The notes under the pieces: generated by a model
Seen by the model: the letters and a program-made list of their open reading frames with translations, nothing else
Database searches by the model: none
Told to the model about the DNA's origin: nothing
In this document: one piece after another, positions 23,352 to 35,211 of the stretch
Position numbering within the stretch: position 1 is the first letter of the stretch
Layout of the letters: every line of letters begins with the position of its first letter
Assembly (NCBI GenBank): GCA_015680905.1
Contig: CM027384.1
Coordinates: forward strand, 75,177,501-75,241,500
Source: Coptis chinensis
Lineage: Eukaryota; Streptophyta; Magnoliopsida; Ranunculales; Ranunculaceae
Direction of reading: 5' to 3'
DNA length: 64,000 nt
Translations under genes and position numbers: made by a program

Positions 23352-24420
23352 GGATTGATAGTGTTGCAGCACTGGAATATTGAGTATGTGTTATAAGTAG
23401 TTAGTGTGGATGAGATCAATGCGGGAAATTCGATGAGTTTAGTTTTGTTTTATAGTGAGTAGGAGAATTTGAGAGTAATGATTAAAGAGTTATCTATACA
23501 GTTATTCTGAAGGTGTGTGTCTTGTTCTCTTGTTGTTATTTGGTTTCTGCTCACGTTTGATTAAAACTATAATTTTAGGATGGACCTTATCACCTCAGTG
23601 ATTATATCACACAAGAATTGACAAGATTACACATCACAGCACTATCGTTGACTGCGAATTTCAATTAATGTAGTGACCAAAAACTGGAATATTATGAATT
23701 TTAGTAGATATTCCTGTATCAAATTATCAATATCCTCATAATTACAATCAGATTTTGAACATTATGTTCTGGGGAATGTAGACGGGGTCTAAAGAGTAAT
23801 AAGGACCACAAAATGAATCAGCTATGGCATTTCAAAATGTATAACACGCCGAACTCTGGCATCTACGCCACTGGAAGAGCATCTTGTAGTGTGATTAATA
23901 GAATGCTCCAATAGAAAGAGACATCTAGGCTAAGCCCCATTGGCCCGATCTAAATAGAGTGGTCCACTGAAAATATCAAACCATGGAGTTAACGTTAGCA
24001 TTTTCACTTACAAAATGAAGGAGAATGAACATTTCACTGTAAACACAAGTTTAGACGGGTGTATTTGGTGGTTTTCCGGGGGTCAGAAACAAGCTTAACT
24101 AATAGAAAAAACAAGAAATTGGGTGATACACCCCTCATATTAAAAAATATTAGGAGATATGCCCTAAGGACTGCTCAGCATATCGACAGATCTTGTTTTG
24201 GTAACTACCATATATTGGAAATCTGAAATGTGTGTAGCTCGGGTCCTAGCTAATACTGTTGTCGGGGTGATATATTGTTGGCATGTGTGCTGATGTGCAC
24301 TTCATTAGCCAACTGTAATTTCGTATATAAACTGAGATATCTCTTTCAATTGAATGTTGGCAGAAAAAAAAAGGGGAGGGAAGAAGAGAAAAATAAGAAA
24401 AATAGATAGAGATCAAAAAG
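23352..24420. other. No gene recognised; former promoter side of the mannosidase gene
   Basis: AT-rich DNA upstream of the mannosidase start codon. I see no further exon, no clear TATA box that I would defend, and no repeat pair. Confidence 0.4.
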
Positions 24421-24499
24421 CTTTTTTTTTTTTTTTTTTTGATAAACGATACTTTCTTTATTTACTTATCGATTAATCGTTCAATTACAAAGTCCTTGA

Positions 24500-25130
24500 A
24501 CATCCGCTCTTATAGAGCTTAATACAAAAAGCAGTGGATGAGACCACCGAGCGAAGAGAACTCATTTAACAAGGGTTGAATCACTTCCGGTATATTATCT
24601 TGATGAGGGATTGGATTGGTCATCCAATCAAGATCGCGACTTTTGTGTCGACGCATGTCGAAACAAAAGTATCGGCTGACCACGATTAAGCTTCTCTATA
24701 GTTCCAAACCATCCTTGTATGCCCGAATCCCTTCAATAGTTGTTTGATGTCTTCTATTAGAGCTATGACGGATGAAGGTGATTCTTCTTTCTCACCAATT
24801 ATTGCTTTATGAAGGAAGGATGAGTCCACTTCAATGATGATGTGATCGAAGTTCTAACTTCTTTGCTACCAACAATCCCATTCTAAGTGCATAGCATTCC
24901 ATCAATATGGCATTAGCTCGCTTGAAAGGTGTTGCAAATCCATAAATAAAACCACCATATTCATTTCATAATACTCCACCCGCTCGGTACCGCCCCCGGA
25001 CAACCTAAAGGCGGACTCCCATCAGATTCAATTTCAACCCACCGCTAGGAGGAAATTGCCAAGTTATTGAAATCGCTACTTTGGCTATCTCACTCTCCGG
25101 CAGTAGTACTATCTTCATCTTCAAATAATT
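24500..25130 (-). pseudogene. LINE RNase H remnant
   Basis: With frameshifts allowed, the minus strand gives WQFPPSGGLKLN and DGSP near 25.0 kb, then an AN-E-AL segment and EVDS near 24.8 kb, matching the RVT_3 RNase H domain found at the end of plant LINE polyproteins. Stops and shifts are frequent. Confidence 0.55.
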
Positions 25131-25225
25131 TGAGCATAGATTTAACTTTGTACGAGAAAATGCATTATGTTCGCATCCTTTGATCGAATCGAGCTGAATT
25201 TCTTGCTAACCAAATACACCAAAAA

Positions 25226-25720
25226 CTATTGCAAATTTTTAACCAAATCTTGGTCTACCTGATATTCCTTGCACTTGTAGATGACCTCCTCAATCCATTG
25301 TTTGAAAGTTATGAAATTTGTTCCATATATTATGGAGTGTAAGTCAGAACCAAACCATAGAGCTCTTGCAAAAGGGCATCCGATGAACAAATGATGTAAT
25401 GATTCTTCTTCATGTCGGCATAAAAAGCATTCTTGATCCACATGGAAATGATGCCTTAATAGGAAATCTGAAGTAGGAATTACCTCTTGCGCTCCTTGCC
25501 ACATACAGTACCTGATTTTGTATGCAACCTTACATTTCCAGATAGAAGCAAAAATCTTTTTATTGTGGTACTTTGAGGGGTCAATCCAACCTTGAAGCAT
25601 CCGATAAGCAGATTTAACTGTATAGCATCCTTTATGGTGTGGAGCCCAATATCGGGAGTCTTGAGTTGCATGAATCTTCAGCGGGATAGTCAAAATCCGA
25701 CCGCATATTCCATCGGCCAA
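25226..25720 (-). pseudogene. LINE zf-RVT domain
   Basis: A 164-codon frame includes GCYTVKSAYRMLQG, then IWKCKVAYKIRYCMWQ, then ECFLCRHEEESLHHLFIGCP and FARALWFGSDL. This is the zinc-binding zf-RVT domain with C..C and H....C spacing, placed after RT in plant non-LTR elements. It joins upstream to RT linker fragments (25.93-26.4 kb: WDLACTPLNARGGLG, LFYLSKGGRLTLI) in shifted frames. Confidence 0.85.
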
Positions 25721-25929
25721 GATCTTGTCTAACTAATTGAGTATTCCATCATCGATTTGACGGGATCAATGAAATCAGCAACTCTATCTAAAATGCAATT
25801 GTAAGGTTTTTGAATCAAAGGAAGTTCCAACGGTGTTCCCGTGACCCATGCATCCAACCATGCTCGACAGATAATCCATCTCCAATGCGCCAAGCAACAC
25901 CAAAAGATAATAGATTCCTCGATTATGCA

Positions 25930-28005
25930 TCACTTTCCAAAGTCAAGCGAACTCCGACATCTAGCTCGCCAAAAATCAACATTAGGAAAATATTTGTCTT
26001 TCATGTATTTTGCCCAAAGCGAAGTTTTGATGCAAAAGATCCCATGCCTTCTTACCAAGGAGTGCAAGGTTCTGAATATCAAGATTTTTACCCCAAGCCC
26101 TCCCCGTGCATTAAGCGGGGTACAAGCTAAATCCCATGAAAAATAATGCATTTTTCGCTCCGTTATATCATGTCCCCATAAAAAGATCTTCTATACTTAT
26201 CTAACCGATCAATCGGTTCATATGGTAGTTTGATACATGACATAATGTGAGAAGGAAGAGCAGAAAGAACCGAAGTTAATTAGAGTTAACCTTCCTCCTT
26301 TACTCAAGTAAAATAGTTTTCCACTTGGCGGTCTATATCTCGAACCTTTGCACCAAAGGTTGAAACTTATCTTGATGAGCCCGTCCGAGGACGGATGGAA
26401 CACCAAGATAGCTTGGAAAATGATGAGTTGTTAGAACTTTGAAGATCTTGAACATGAGTTTTGCAAACTTTGGATGTAACTTCTTGTGATGAATGAATTG
26501 TGACTTTGACCGATTAATTGGTGACAATGCAACAAACAATACTCTTCAAGCACCTTGTTTATATCAACAGCTTGCTTCAAATCTGTTTTGCCATATATAA
26601 TGATATCATCAGCATACATCAAATGTGTGAGAGGTTGACAATTCCTTGCAAGTTTGATACCATCATAATCAGAATTTGATTGAAGCTCCAAAAGTTTTAA
26701 AGACAAAACTTCAGCACAGATTATGAACAAATAAGGTGACATTGGGTCACCTTGTCTGATTCCACGAGTAGGGCAGAAATAACCGAACGGTGATCCATTT
26801 AATAGAACTGAATAGGAAACAGATTTGACACAAAACATGATTTTTCTGACAAAAGTTTCATCAAAACCAAAAGCTCTCAAGACTTTTTGGAGAAAACCCC
26901 ATTCAAGTTTGTCATAAGCTTTTTGTAGGTCTAATTTGAGAGCAAAGTAATTCTGTTTCAGATTGTATTTTGATCTAATTGTATGAAAGGCTTCATGAGT
27001 GAGGAGGGCATTATCATGGAGTGAACGATTGGGTAGAAATGCAGATTGGTGAGGGCTTATAATTTTCAAGAGAATGGGTCTCATTCGATTAACAAGGATT
27101 TTGGAAATGAGTTTGTACACTACATTAGTTAAACTTATCGGTCGGAAATGATCAGGTGAGATGGGATTATTTGTTTTGGGAATAAGGACTATATGAGTGT
27201 GGTTGATTTCTTTAGAGAAAGCTCCATTGTTAAAAAAGTTTTGAACCAAGTCAAGTACTTTTGGTCCTACCTCATTCCAATAATTTTTGAAAAACAGTGC
27301 CTGAAAACCATCTGGGCCGGGAGCTTTTAATGATCCCATATGGTTTAAAGCCTCGAAGACTTCGGAATCTTGAACTGGTCTCAGTAGACATTCATTATCT
27401 TCATCAGAAACAAGCTGAGGGATAACATCAAAGTAACTTCCAGGGAGATCATCCACAGTGGAGGAGAAAAGATCAGAAAAGTAGTTCACAAAGCAGTTAC
27501 CAATGTCCTCCCTTTGCTGGTGTGTCGTGCCGTTCGAGTCTTTAATTTGGGAAATGTTTGCCCGATGTCTTCTCTTAATCACCAAAGTATGAAAATATTT
27601 GGTGTTCATTTCTCCCAACTTCCACCAATCCTGTCTTGACTTTTGATGCCAGTGCATTTCTTGGAGTTGCAGCAGATGATCATATTGAATTAAAAGCTCC
27701 TGTTCTTTCTGGATACTTGACTCTGTAGGCATAATACACATCGCATTATGTTCTTGCAGTTGCTTGAGTTGATTATCAATCTCCTTCATTTGGGTTTGTA
27801 GGTAGCCAAACTCTTTTTGATTCCATTTGAGTAGTTCCCTTCTACAAAGCGTCAGATTTCGACAAAAGGCATAAGAGCTCGAACCATCAAACTCTATTTG
27901 CATAGCAGCCTTAATCACCTCCTTACATGTAGGATCCGTTGTCCACATTGATTCAAATCTAAATGGCCTTTTTAACTTTGACTTCTTAGGGTGAAGTTGG
28001 ACCAA
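25930..28005 (-). pseudogene. LINE reverse transcriptase
   Basis: A 524-codon open frame (26,431-28,005) runs through most of the RT domain. Visible blocks, in order, are SLKAPGPDGFQALFFK, ISLTNVVYKLISKIL, LKLDLQKAYDKLEW, RGIRQGDPMSPYLF and the catalytic YADDIIIY (about 26.60-26.62 kb). The frame shifts near 26,530; the continuation with FPSYLGVPSVLGRAHQDK is in another frame, followed by thumb and linker pieces down to 25,930. The enzyme would copy its own RNA at a nicked target. It has no ATG of its own and was part of a longer ORF2 with the endonuclease upstream. Confidence 0.9.
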
Positions 28006-28015
28006 AGAAAAAATC

Positions 28016-28800
28016 TTATGATCGGAATGGATTGTCGAAATATGTATAACTTGTGCCTCTGCAAAACTTGTCCTCCAAAATGGGTTGCAAAAGACTTCGA
28101 TCCAGTCTACGGTACATTACCTTTCGGACCTTCCATCCATTACACCAAGTAAATATATTCCCAACATAGCCCACATCAATGAGGGCGCAGTTATAAACCA
28201 TCTCTTGGGCATCATCTATATGTGATTTTTTGTCGGTCTACCTCCCCATCTTTCCTCATGGCATATAATTGAATTAAAATCTCCCAAACGGACCCAAGGC
28301 TTTTGAGCATTTGGTTGGAGTTGATTGAGCATACTCCATTGAGTGCACCTTATTCTTATCTTAGTACTAGCATACACACCGAGAAAAGTACCACTCCAAA
28401 CCACTTACTCCATTCGGTTCAAGCATGGATGATCCATGAATCAAAGTGAGAATATTAACTTTTAGATTAGAATCCCATAATAGCCAAAGCCCACCGAATG
28501 CCCAACCTGGCTGGAATTACAAAATACCTATAGTCACCGCCTAGACTCCTTATAACACCTACTGGACTTATTGTAAGAAGCCGGAGTTTCGGACAAAGAA
28601 AATCAATATAGGTCTCTCCTTTCTAATATGATCCTTTGGCGCTAACCATCGAAGAGCGACCAACACCTCAGCAGTTCGGTGATGATACTCATGCCTCCCC
28701 GGAGGCCTCTGCGGGTCGATAAAACTAGCCTCTGTTCTTCTTTTCTTACCAAAAGTTGATGCTTGAGTAGAGTTTCCTTCTAAAGAGATGTGAAGCACAC
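28016..28800 (-). pseudogene. LINE endonuclease remnant
   Basis: Three fragments of an APE-like endonuclease are visible. KDHIRKERPILIFF lies near 28.6 kb, WVRLGDFNSIICHEERWGGR near 28.25 kb (GDFN is the conserved catalytic block), and FTWCNGWKVRKVMYRRLDRS near 28.1 kb. They are in different frames with stops between. The enzyme would nick target DNA for priming. Confidence 0.8.
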
Positions 28801-28870
28801 GCCCTACTAATTCTCTAAATGAGTCTCCAATCTTTAAAAAATGATTCCTTTACTAAACACTCTATTACTC

Positions 28871-29986
28871 AATTCAGTCCATCCTGTCATTGCAACACAC
28901 TCAAAACCAACACCGTAAACCAATAATCAAGAATTTAAACCAATCATGCAATATTTAAGCAACTGCTAATAAATTGTCCAATCGGATGAACGCAACAACC
29001 AGAAAAAAACAGGATCTTCGACCGATTTAAGCTACCAATATCATATCAATCAAATCCCAACCTATAACATAGAGTCCTCAAAATAACGACCTCTTTGCCT
29101 CGCTGAAATTTCAAGTAAATGACATCGATAGCTAGTTAAAACTCGCGGAAATCCATGAAATCTCTGTCACCACCGTTCACCAGCAATCGCCACATAGAAC
29201 TAAAACCACAGTTTGCCCAAACATCCCGTCAGATTGATTCTCACTCTGTAAAACTGGAGAAGGTGAATTGGAGAAGGTAAAACTGGAGAAGAAGAATAAA
29301 GCCAAATTAATAGTTTTATTGGTAATAACAATAAAGCCAAGAAATTTGGTGGGAAGAAGAAGTTGATAATGTGACGTCTAACATGCCTTTTGGTCAAAAA
29401 AAAAAAAAAAAGCTATTGGATAAAACCAAATGGAACAACTATAAAAAAAACAAAATTGGATGCAAAAGAAAAAAGTGGGGATTTATTTCATTTTCACATT
29501 TTCATTTATATTTTTCCATATTTGAGAGGAAAGAAAGAGGTATTTATTTTTTTGTAACTTAAGATAGAGAGGTATTGATAAATTGTAAAACTCAAGAAAT
29601 AAACTTCATTAAACTTGAATGATTCTCTTGATCATTACAAACATCTTGTACCAAAACTCAAAAGGCCATAGTATCCTCACCGTTTTCAGCTCAATCATAC
29701 TTCAGTTCACGTGATATTCACGGAAAACATCCAAATAAAATAACAGTTGTAAATTATATGAAACGCAATTTTCCACAATTGGACCTTGCTGGAGCAAGTG
29801 ATCAACACGATACAGAGCATCCATACTCAAATAACTCCAAGGGTATTTCGGAATCCAATGATTAGAAAATAGTATTGGAATGGAGCAAAATTTAATATTC
29901 CCACTCCCAAAGATGAGCACTTGAACTGGAATGCTTCAAACTTTGAAAGTACTTCATGTGTGGGGCGAGGTGAAGTGCAAATCAAC
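28871..29986. other. No gene recognised; possible LINE 5' UTR
   Basis: The part up to about 29.37 kb may be the untranslated leader of the LINE, ending near an A-run at 29,398-29,412. From 29.4 to 29.99 kb is AT-rich DNA with one 72-codon open frame that I do not recognise. Confidence 0.35.
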
Positions 29987-30356
29987 TTAGAGCATCATCA
30001 ATGCATTTCGATTTTTTGTTGTGGATGAAAATGGTTAAAAACGAGTCAAGTACCAACGCGAAATCCAAAAATTTCTTGTTTCGATTTCGCATGGCACAAG
30101 TTGTCCCGTCCAGACATTTTTTCTTTATAAATGGCAAAAGTTGTCCCGTCTATCATTTTCCTCTATTTCTATGGTGCCAAACCATTTTCGCACCCATTGT
30201 TTCTCTCCATTTCTATGGCGCCAAACCATTTTCGCGCCCATTGTTTCCCTCCATTGTCTATGCTATATATCAAATGAATCACAGGTGAAGCATCAACGCA
30301 TTTTTTTCATTTCTTAATCTCCTCTCATCAGTCATCAACTTTTTATATTTTGTCTC

Positions 30357-31709
30357 ATGGGTTCTAGTAGTCATAATAGCAATTGGTGCGAAAGAATTAC
30401 TGAACTAATTTTCAACGTCGATGATGAAAATGCCGCAATCGTTCAACAAATGCAAAGTGATGCAGTTGTAGTGGCGTCAATGATTTCGGCTTTCAACACT
30501 TTATCTGTACCAAAATATGGTGGATTTGTTGATGGTAGAGAATACACTAACCGCGATCGTGTTGGTGCGTATGAACAGTTGGTGGCTGATTATTTTGCTG
30601 CTATACCAACTTATAAAGCAAGTAAGTTTCGTTGTAGGTTTCATATGAGATCGAATACCACCTTTTAACAGTATATTGGAAGTTATCACTAATTTTAATC
30701 CATATTTTAAGCCTTCTTGTGATGCTCTTGGTTTGTCTGGGGTTTCGAGTTTGGTAAAAATGGCAGCTGCAATACAGATGCTTGCTTATGGTTGTCCAAC
30801 TTATTCAATGAATCACTAGATAAAACTTGTTGAGAGTACGGCCCGAGAATCACTTCATCATTTCTACAATGCAGTTGTCAACTGTTTTGAAGAACAGTAC
30901 CTGAGAAGCCCAACGGAAGAAGATGTAACACGTTTGCTTGTAGTATGTGAAGAACGCAGTTGGTCAAGTATGTTGGCCTGGGTAGTTTAGATTGTATGCA
31001 TTGGGTATGAAAAAATTGTCTAACTGCGTGGCATGGAACTCATTTGGGCCATGGTAGAAAAGCGACTGTGATTTTGGAAGCAGTTGTAGACCAGGAGCTA
31101 TGGTTTTGGCATGCATACTTTGGAATGGCTGGATCGTATAATGATCTTAATATGTTAGATAACTCCCATTTATTTGATAATTTAGTCAGAGGAACAGCTC
31201 CAGCTTGTGTTTATCAAGTTAATAACAATCCTTACAACATGGGATACTACCTTGCTGATGGAATATATCAACCATGGGCTACACTGATTCAAACAATCTC
31301 ATCTCCTGCTACTCCTATGGATACTAACTTTGCAAAATCCCAAGAAGCAGCTCGTAAAGATGTGGAACGTGGTTTTGGTGTTTTACATGCTAGATTTGCA
31401 ATTGTTAGCAGGCCTGCTCGTTAGTGGGACAGAGGAGCTCTATCCCGTATAATGAAGACATGTATTATACTTCACAATATGATTGTTGATAATGAACATA
31501 ATGTATAACTTCCAAAGTTGGAACCACATTCAGATGAACGGTTGCGGCATGAAGTTGAGATGCAGAGTAATGACCATCTGTTTGTGCAAAATATGGTAGC
31601 CAGGACATTAAGTATTCATTGTGAAACTACTAATCAACAATTGAAGAATAATCTGGTTGAACATAATTGGGCATGCTATGGTGCACGCCACAACCAAATG
31701 AACAACTAA
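30357..31709 (+). pseudogene. Harbinger DDE transposase
   Basis: It starts at a real ATG with an intact 103-codon stretch. After a frameshift near 30.65 kb the frame continues (LVKMAAAIQMLAYGCPTY, then ARESLHHFYNAVVNCFEEQY) and then reaches the DDE domain: DCMHW, AWHG, ELWFWHAYFGMAGSYNDLN, MGYYLADGIYQPWATL, and QEAARKDVERGFGVLHARFA. D, D and E are at the expected places (DCMHW, NDLN, KDVERGFG). Stops occur at TAG and TGA positions near 30.82, 30.99, 31.01, 31.42 and 31.51 kb. The protein would cut and paste the element with the help of ORF1. It is HARBI1-like and cannot be made in full. Confidence 0.9.
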
Positions 31710-31956
31710 TAAATTTGATTTGTCCTAGTTGAATTTTCTATTAAATGTGTTTTTTAATAAGTGTACTTTATGTATTTTCTGTTAAGTGTACTTTTATCAA
31801 GTTTGTTTTGTTTAAATAAGATTGTGATTTGTTGAATAAGATTTGCACATACTTGAAATTAAAAACGTTACAACATACTTGGAATCGTTATAACTAAAAA
31901 TCATTATCTTCATATTCTTTATTTTCATCTCTCAAAAATGGATTGGGAGAGCGTGC

Positions 31957-34343
31957 TCACCTACCACAAGACTGACTAGCACTGTTTGTTGATCCAGAAG
32001 AAGAAAAAGACCCAAACTGTTGAGAAGGATGGGTTGGAATGTATGGACTAGGTGTAGGAACCGTTATTTCATAATGCAAATTTCTACAAACCGTGAAACC
32101 CATGCGCAGCGAAATTAATGGTTCTCACGATTTTGGATTGGAAAACATACCTTTAAATCCGGTTACTTGATATCTCTAAGAATCCAATAGCTATGAAATC
32201 AGCAACCACCTATTGATCTTCTGCTGTATTCCTTTCAATAGATTGGACGTTGTGTGGGCAACGATCTACCACCCCCCTTCTTTCTCACAAAGCTAGAACC
32301 AATTTTGGATCTATCTTTCCTTGCCTCTCTTTTCAATCCAGATGAATAGTGAATTTCGGCTAGGAGAGAAGGGTTTCTATTTATAGGCTACAACAGGGAC
32401 TATGAGGAGAAATTAGGGTTGGGCCTCCTAACGGGCTTGGGCTTCCCATGTTCACCTAGAACACACGGCCCAAGTCCGTCAACAAATGGCTTATTCCACT
32501 AAAAGTCATTGTTGTACTACCGCCATAATCCCAAATTACGTGTTACGTTTATGGACTCCATATTATATGCTCGTTGATCTTCCTGTGTTTAAGATATTGA
32601 ATGTCCGTTGATTAAGTCAAGTTACTGACAATTACATTAATCAACTTTTTATGTCCTTGAGTAGTACCACTCAACCTCATTGTCATGTCGGAATAAATCC
32701 ACCTACAGGGTTTACATGAAAATCTTTTTGAGCTCCTCAAGGGGACATCATCAGCCCAACTTCTTGCGGGACACGGATTCCTTCTATAATCAACAACATA
32801 CCTTACATACAATGTATTACCCAATCTATCGAGTTTGTTGATTCACAAATAAATCTCACTCATTGATGATTTAAAGTAATGTACAATGCGCGTAAGTGCC
32901 CGTTATTATATCCGGATTAAGAGGACAATCATCCATAATAACAGAGGCGTTTGTTCTCTTATATAGTCAGTATAAAGAGAAACAACCTCATTTAGTCATG
33001 TTCAATACACACAAAGTATACTAGTGTAATCCTATAGTCAAGATAAACTAATACCAAATTATACTACAACCGTACCAATAGTTTGTCCAAATCCATCTAG
33101 GTTATGAACGATTACTTATACTTTATAAGGTACTGATAATATAATCTTCTATGTGTCCACACCATATCATCTACAACATAAAGTATTAGACACATACATA
33201 TAACTAATAACATATATAATATACATAATATTTGCCCATATGATTCTCATTCAAAATATAAATAATTATAGTTAATACAAAAGTAATGCTTTTAGTATAT
33301 AACCCTATCACTATGAGGGGTTGGAATGTATGGACTAGAAAATGTTGGATAATTAGGAATAGAAGGAGCAGCAGGAATACCTTGTTCTTGTTCAACCCAC
33401 TTACGATAAATAGCTGCTTGCTTAGCATTCCAAAATGTCAGTTGAATACCGCTAAACTTGCTTAGATCAAGCATCATGATATCTTGTTCTTTCTGTGCTT
33501 CAAGCCTTAATATTTTGTATTCTTTTTCCTTTTTCATTGAGAGGAACATTTGTCGTTTTAGCTCTGTTTGTTCTTGCAGATATTTTGTAGTTGTAAGTTG
33601 ATTGTCTTTGACCTCCTCCAGAGTTTGTGCCATTTGGTGTGCAACTTCATAAGCATATCTTTTCTTAAACTTTCTTTCCTTTTGCCATTTTTCTAATCCG
33701 GGCACTTCCTTCGATGGTTGACTTTCTTCATCTAACGAAATATTGGCTATTCCAATATTGTTGTTAGTGGTTGATCCACCATTGATGCCACTACTAACAT
33801 CACTACTATAAGTGGTTCTCTATTTTTTTTTTAACTACTATCACTTCTAGCTTGATAGAAATGATTCCATTTTGGACTTAAAATTAAAATCCAATAACAA
33901 TGCTCAAATTTAAATTGTTCCTTTTGAATAGTTAAAAAAATAGTACGAGCTCGTGACATTGTATCATCCGCATTAGTACCACTAGCATTCACTCTCAATT
34001 GTTGATCATAATAACCTTGAAATAAACTTATCGTATGTTGGATGATGTGAAAATGCGCTTGAACCGATCCACCAATTCATGGTTGCCCTACATGACCAAG
34101 CTGGCTCATACGCTTGTTCATTTCATCAACAATTTTCTAAAAAAAAACATGCCTATTTTGGCCCGTTCAAACAACTGCATCTTCTGAAATAAAAATCCAA
34201 CTATGACATAAAATTTTATCTTCTACAACTGTAAAAAATTTTAAACGACCTTGAACATAGGTTTGTTGGCCTGTTTTTTTAGCTTTGGTTTTTACTATTT
34301 CTACCACCTATATTCTTCTACCTCTAGACCTTTGTGAAGACAT
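31957..34343 (-). pseudogene. Harbinger ORF1 (Myb/SANT-like) interrupted by a solo LTR
   Basis: Translation from the ATG at 34,343 gives MSSQRSRGRR then a stop. It continues with EDKILCHSWIFISEDAVV, the Myb/SANT-like motif of Harbinger ORF1 proteins. Later parts include RARTIFLTIQKEQFKFEHCY and, from 33,705, EKWQKERKFKKRYAYEVA with a coiled coil, then a tail of SPYIPT repeats. The solo LTR at 32,053-33,310 lies in this tail; the sequence resumes as SPYIPTHPSQQFGSFSSSGS and ends in CGR-stop at 31,957. ORF1 proteins bind DNA and escort the transposase. Confidence 0.85.
32053..33310. mobile_element. Solo LTR inserted in Harbinger ORF1
   Basis: The insertion begins TGTAGGAACC and ends CCCTATCA, so it has TG...CA ends with short inverted termini. 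It is flanked by CTAGG on the left (32,048-32,052) and CTATG on the right (33,311-33,315), a 5-bp duplication with one mismatch. Removing it and one copy restores the SPYIPTPH/SPYIPTHP reading of ORF1. There is no coding sequence and no second LTR, so it looks like a solo LTR left by recombination. The parent family is unknown. Confidence 0.75.
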
Positions 34344-34745
34344 TTTGTAATTTTGGTGAAGAATAAAAAAAGAAGAAGAAGATGAAGTGAATTGGTGAAA
34401 AATGAGTTAAGCAAATATGCAATATATATAGGCCCATTCCAACGGAACTAAATATAACCATTAACATAGCCGTTAATTCCAACGATACAAAATCGAGCCG
34501 TTTGAATTTTTTATTACAAAAAATAAAAAAATGCTGGACGGCAAAACTTGTCTCGTCCCACTCTTGGACGGGACAACTTGTCCCATGCGAGTCATTTATA
34601 TATTTTTGACGAATTTGGTTTCAGATTTGACAATTGTTAAAATGAAAACGATGTTTTGACAGCGCGTTGGTGACGAAAATTGCCAAATAAATTGTCAACT
34701 GTCACATTGGAAATGGATTATAACAATACGTTGATGATGCTCTTA

Positions 34746-35211
34746 CTTCAGGTTTTGGTACTCTCAAATGTCTCATATTAATTATCACACCATGAATCAT
34801 TTATGGACCAATGCAATTTTGTAGAGAGAATTCCGGAGATATTCTTGAAGAACTAGACATAATAGGAAATCCTTAGTTGGCTAGTTTTAAGTTCATTTAG
34901 GAGTTATTGGAATGACATAAAAATTTACTAATAAAAGAGGTGAGTTTAAGGGCATCATTTTATATAGTGATGAGTAAATAAAAGTGGAACTAAAGATTCA
35001 TAATCCCTACCAGAGTTAATTACATGCATACAACTTTAATTATGATTAGCCGATTTTTTAAAGCTTTTAACTCTCTATATAATGCAATAAGTCATGCACA
35101 TATATATGTTATACATGCTTGGTTCAACGATCAGAAAGTTGGATCAATATATCACGTTAATGTTACTTTGTAATTTCTTTCATTAATGTTACTTTGTCAT
35201 TTCTTTCATTA
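34746..35211. other. No gene recognised
   Basis: AT-rich spacer between two Harbinger-derived segments. Near 35.16-35.21 kb a 26-bp unit (AATGTTACTTTGT plus ATTTCTTTCATT) is duplicated in tandem. Confidence 0.4.

Larger units (their letters stand above)
24421..28870 (-). mobile_element. L1-type LINE retrotransposon
   Basis: The T-run at 24,421-24,440 is the poly(A) tail seen from the other strand. Moving rightwards (toward the 5' end of the element) come an RNase H-like region (24.5-25.1 kb), a zf-RVT zinc knuckle, the RT domain, and endonuclease fragments up to about 28.8 kb. Order and motifs fit plant L1-clade LINEs with an RNase H tail. Frames are broken at several points, but the RT keeps 500 codons open, so the insertion is moderately young. 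The 5' end may extend to about 29.37 kb; I could not fix target-site duplications. Confidence 0.9.
29990..34742. mobile_element. PIF/Harbinger element with TIRs and TTA target duplication
   Basis: The ends are GAGCATCATCAATGCATT (left) and the reverse complement of GAGCATCATCAACGTATT (right), flanked by TTA on both sides (29,987-29,989 and 34,743-34,745), the classic PIF/Harbinger signature. Subterminal copies of TTGTCCCGTC occur in opposite orientation near both ends. Inside are the DDE transposase on the plus strand and a convergent Myb-like ORF1 on the minus strand. A 1,258-bp solo LTR interrupts ORF1. Without it the element would be about 3.5 kb. Both genes have stops, so it is non-autonomous now. 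Confidence 0.93.

Noticed and set aside
24409-29415. Possible LINE target duplication (GATCAAAAAGC at 24.41 kb and GGTCAAA...AAGC near 29.39-29.41 kb)
   Set aside because: The match depends on an A-run of different length, too weak to fix the 5' end.
29702-29920. 72-codon minus-strand frame next to the Harbinger element as a gene exon
   Set aside because: No family resemblance and no supporting splice partners; chance open frame is as likely.
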